From Methanomicrobia archaeon (GTDB taxonomy: Archaea > Methanobacteriota_B > Thermococci > Methanofastidiosales > NM3): a stretch of 64,000 nt of DNA. The stretch is from contig JAUVXU010000002.1 in assembly GCA_030603445.1 (NCBI GenBank), positions 62,001-126,000 of the forward strand. The letters run 5' to 3'. Position numbers and translations under genes: made by a program. Positions 62,563 to 64,000 of the stretch are shown here, piece after piece; position 1 is the stretch's first letter; each line of letters begins with the position of its first letter. Under the pieces are notes generated by a model. The model did no database searches. It saw only the letters and a list, made by a program, of their open reading frames with translations, and was not told the DNA's origin.

Positions 62563-63132
62563 ATGGTACAAATTGATGCACTGATATACAGTTTCGGACT
62601 TGTAGCCTTAGCAGAACTGGGCGATAAGACACAAATAGCACTCTTCTCATTAACGGCAAAATACAAACAAAAAACACCTATCTTCCTTGGTGTTGCCTTG
62701 GCATTTGCTCTTGTTGATGGCCTAGCAGTTTTATTTGGACATGCTATATCATCTATAATATCTGAAAAAATTATAGAACTTGTTGCCAGTGTCGCATTTA
62801 TAGCGTTTGGCATCTACTTCTACTATGAAAAAGAGGAAAATAATGAACTAAAAGAACGCAGAGGAATGTCTTTATTCCTATCAAGTTTCCTATTGCTCAC
62901 ATTAATGGAGATGGGGGATAAGACCCAGCTTCTAACAGCCACATTAGCTGCAAAATATAGTTCACCCCTCTTCGTATTTGCTGGGGCATGGTGTGCATTA
63001 ATGTTGTTATCTTTATTAGCGATTATAGCTGGTGCAAAAATAGCAAAAAAAATACCCCAACATAATATCAGGAAACTATCTGCTACATTGTTTATCTTAA
63101 TTGGATTATTGGGGCTCATAAGAATCGCGTAG
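62563..63132 (+). CDS. GDT1/TMEM165-family cation transporter
   Basis: A 189-residue membrane protein with six helices in two repeats. Each has the family motif: AELGDKTQIAL and MEMGDKTQLLT (E-x-G-D-K-T-Q). The family exchanges Mn or Ca for protons. The archaeal members are of unknown ion preference. The ATG lies about 25 bases below AAATATTTATTAA, suggesting a leaderless message. Confidence 0.9.
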   Translation: MVQIDALIYSFGLVALAELGDKTQIALFSLTAKYKQKTPIFLGVALAFALVDGLAVLFGHAISSIISEKIIELVASVAFIAFGIYFYYEKEENNELKERRGMSLFLSSFLLLTLMEMGDKTQLLTATLAAKYSSPLFVFAGAWCALMLLSLLAIIAGAKIAKKIPQHNIRKLSATLFILIGLLGLIRIA

Positions 63133-63162
63133 ATTTATAAGCTTATGATGCGTTTTGTATTT

Positions 63163-63423
63163 ATGCACATATTTTCAGTTGGAGAAGATGGCATCATATC
63201 CCTACCAGCCCCACTTCTTGAATCATTAGAAATTGGGCCTGGATGCAAGGTCATCATGATCCTGCAGAAAAACAAGATAATAATAGAAAGATTTGACAAA
63301 GAAAGTGTATCGGAGCTTCTCACAAAAGAGCTTCGCGGAGTAGAGAAAGAGTATATTATTAAAGATACGGAGGAAGCTGTTAATGAAGCTCTCAGAAAAG
63401 AACATCCGTACCTATTTGATTGA
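63163..63423 (+). CDS. AbrB-like antitoxin candidate
   Basis: An 86-residue protein whose N-terminal half, IFSVGEDGIISLPAPLLESL, has the swapped-hairpin AbrB/SpoVT pattern (beta, turn, beta, then GPGCKVIMILQKNKIIIERF). The C-terminal half is a charged helix region typical of the toxin-binding part of VapB antitoxins. The ATG at 63163 is about 26 bases below TTTATAA (63134-63140), as in leaderless genes; two ATGs at 63145 and 63148 are alternatives. It overlaps the PIN-like gene by 41 bases. Confidence 0.7.
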   Translation: MHIFSVGEDGIISLPAPLLESLEIGPGCKVIMILQKNKIIIERFDKESVSELLTKELRGVEKEYIIKDTEEAVNEALRKEHPYLFD

Positions 63424-63877
63424 TTATAGTTTAGTGGCGCAGATGATAAAAACACCTGCAAAAAGCAAGACCATAATAGGGGTCTTACTTGGTTTGTGTG
63501 ACAAAAAAGACGTTCAACTAATAGGCAATGAATGTGGATTACGTTTTTTAGAACAACTCATGATAAAAACACGTTATTACTACCTCATGAAGGGTTTCTT
63601 TTGGACCCATAGACTAAAAACAGAAGAGAATCCCACTATCACATTTTATATCATTAATGAGCTTATTACAAACACACACTATACAGATATAAAATCAGAT
63701 TCGCTAAATACCTGCAAGAAGCATTATCCTTTTTTTAGCGGAATAAAACTTTCTTATTCTGCAACAGCATACGAGAATAACGCATCTGTTGTGACAGAAG
63801 ATAAAAAATTTGGAAAATGCAACAAGAAACTTTTTCCCACAATAACTCCGCGCGAACTCTCTAAAGAATTGTTCTAA
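63383..63877 (+). CDS. PIN-domain-like putative toxin
   Basis: A 164-residue protein starting 41 bases before the end of the AbrB-like gene, with GGAGG eight bases before ATG. The first strand has the Asp (RTYLIDYSLVAQM), the E-containing GNECGLRFLEQL follows, and the C-terminal ASVVTEDKKFGK with ITPRELSKEL matches the last PIN strands. The third acidic position (usually in an aD-AA-A helix) reads KLSYSATAYE and may lack its Asp. PIN toxins cut RNA; with that substitution, activity is uncertain. Confidence 0.65.
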   Translation: MKLSEKNIRTYLIDYSLVAQMIKTPAKSKTIIGVLLGLCDKKDVQLIGNECGLRFLEQLMIKTRYYYLMKGFFWTHRLKTEENPTITFYIINELITNTHYTDIKSDSLNTCKKHYPFFSGIKLSYSATAYENNASVVTEDKKFGKCNKKLFPTITPRELSKELF

Positions 63878-64000
63878 CCCTCAATCTTTCGTATATATTC
63901 TTCAGCTTTTTTTGCCACTTCAGGTTTATTGAATGCAATGGCAATGCGCTCTATAGCCTCAAGTTTGTGAACAACTTGGTCAAGATATGAGAAAACATCC
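63874..64000 (-). CDS. C-terminal fragment of an unknown protein
   Basis: A reading frame enters from the right edge and ends at TAG (63874-63876). The 41 visible residues, beginning DVFSYLDQVVHKLEAIER and ending AKKAEEYIRKIEG, are helical and charged. The stop overlaps the stop of the convergent PIN-like gene. Nothing identifies the protein. Confidence 0.55.
   Translation of the reverse strand, partial: DVFSYLDQVVHKLEAIERIAIAFNKPEVAKKAEEYIRKIEG

Overview
The window is AT-rich euryarchaeal DNA. Archaeal informational genes are everywhere: ribosomal proteins S19e, L31e, L39e, L18Ae/LX and L10e, aIF6, prefoldin alpha, FtsY, Alba, PDCD5, the proteasome ATPase PAN, an ATP-dependent DNA ligase, an archaeal aspartyl-tRNA synthetase, and both partners of the archaeosine synthase. 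Start codons are often leaderless, about 25 bases below a TATA box, or preceded by GGAGG/GGTGA-type ribosome sites inside operons. A 15-gene cluster matches energy-converting hydrogenase B (Ehb) of methanogens in gene order. Together with bacterial-type UvrABC this suggests a mesophilic methanogen-related lineage. Methanofastidiosales, Methanobacteria-like and Thermococci-related groups are the ones I would test first. That placement is inference; no methyl-coenzyme M reductase gene is in the window.

Layout. 1-5.2 kb: the end of a tail-less ftsZ, a tiny zinc protein, a VOC protein, RaSEA, a DUF368 lipid-carrier transporter, and a flavodoxin/membrane-protein pair behind two palindromes. 5.3-8.6 kb: sirtuin, cysteine synthase and MATE exporter. 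8.6-15 kb: uvrA-uvrC-uvrB operon (minus strand). 15-22 kb: membrane protein, purA, then the translation/secretion block YhbY, S19e, PDCD5, L39e, L31e, aIF6, L18Ae, prefoldin, FtsY. 22-27 kb: ADP-forming acyl-CoA synthetase alpha subunit, lipoprotein, PAN and ArcS. 27-36.1 kb: ehbA to ehbP (minus strand). 36.2-41 kb: alba, a NusA-like protein, aspS, a LOG-like protein, then a coiled-coil protein with a bactofilin-like protein. 41-45.6 kb: a NapH-like membrane ferredoxin with an Ig-like ectodomain, argF behind a strong leader hairpin, and a second large coiled-coil protein. 45.7-55.5 kb: DNA ligase, a transglutaminase-like lipoprotein, a metallo-beta-lactamase, L10e, TrmJ, DUF460, YgiQ and an MTA/SAH deaminase. 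55.5-64 kb: universal stress protein, archaemetzincin, two radical SAM proteins plus lipoate ligase (a LipS1/LipS2-type lipoylation cluster), three tandem M29 aminopeptidases, a GDT1-type transporter, an AbrB/PIN pair, and the 3' end of one more gene.

Functional links. Ehb would couple an ion gradient to ferredoxin reduction by hydrogen. Low-potential electrons of that kind are needed by the Fe-S and radical SAM enzymes here (RaSEA, YgiQ, the two LipS-type proteins). An MTA/SAH/5'-deoxyadenosine deaminase-type amidohydrolase could recycle their by-product. ArcS and RaSEA, 23 kb apart, together would complete archaeosine in tRNA. PAN, the aminopeptidases and archaemetzincin form a protein-turnover theme.

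I saw no tRNA, rRNA, CRISPR array, transposase or phage gene. No gap between genes exceeds about 300 bases. The longest, 21850-22128, holds only AT-rich promoter-like sequence (a TATAAATA around 21940) and no convincing gene.
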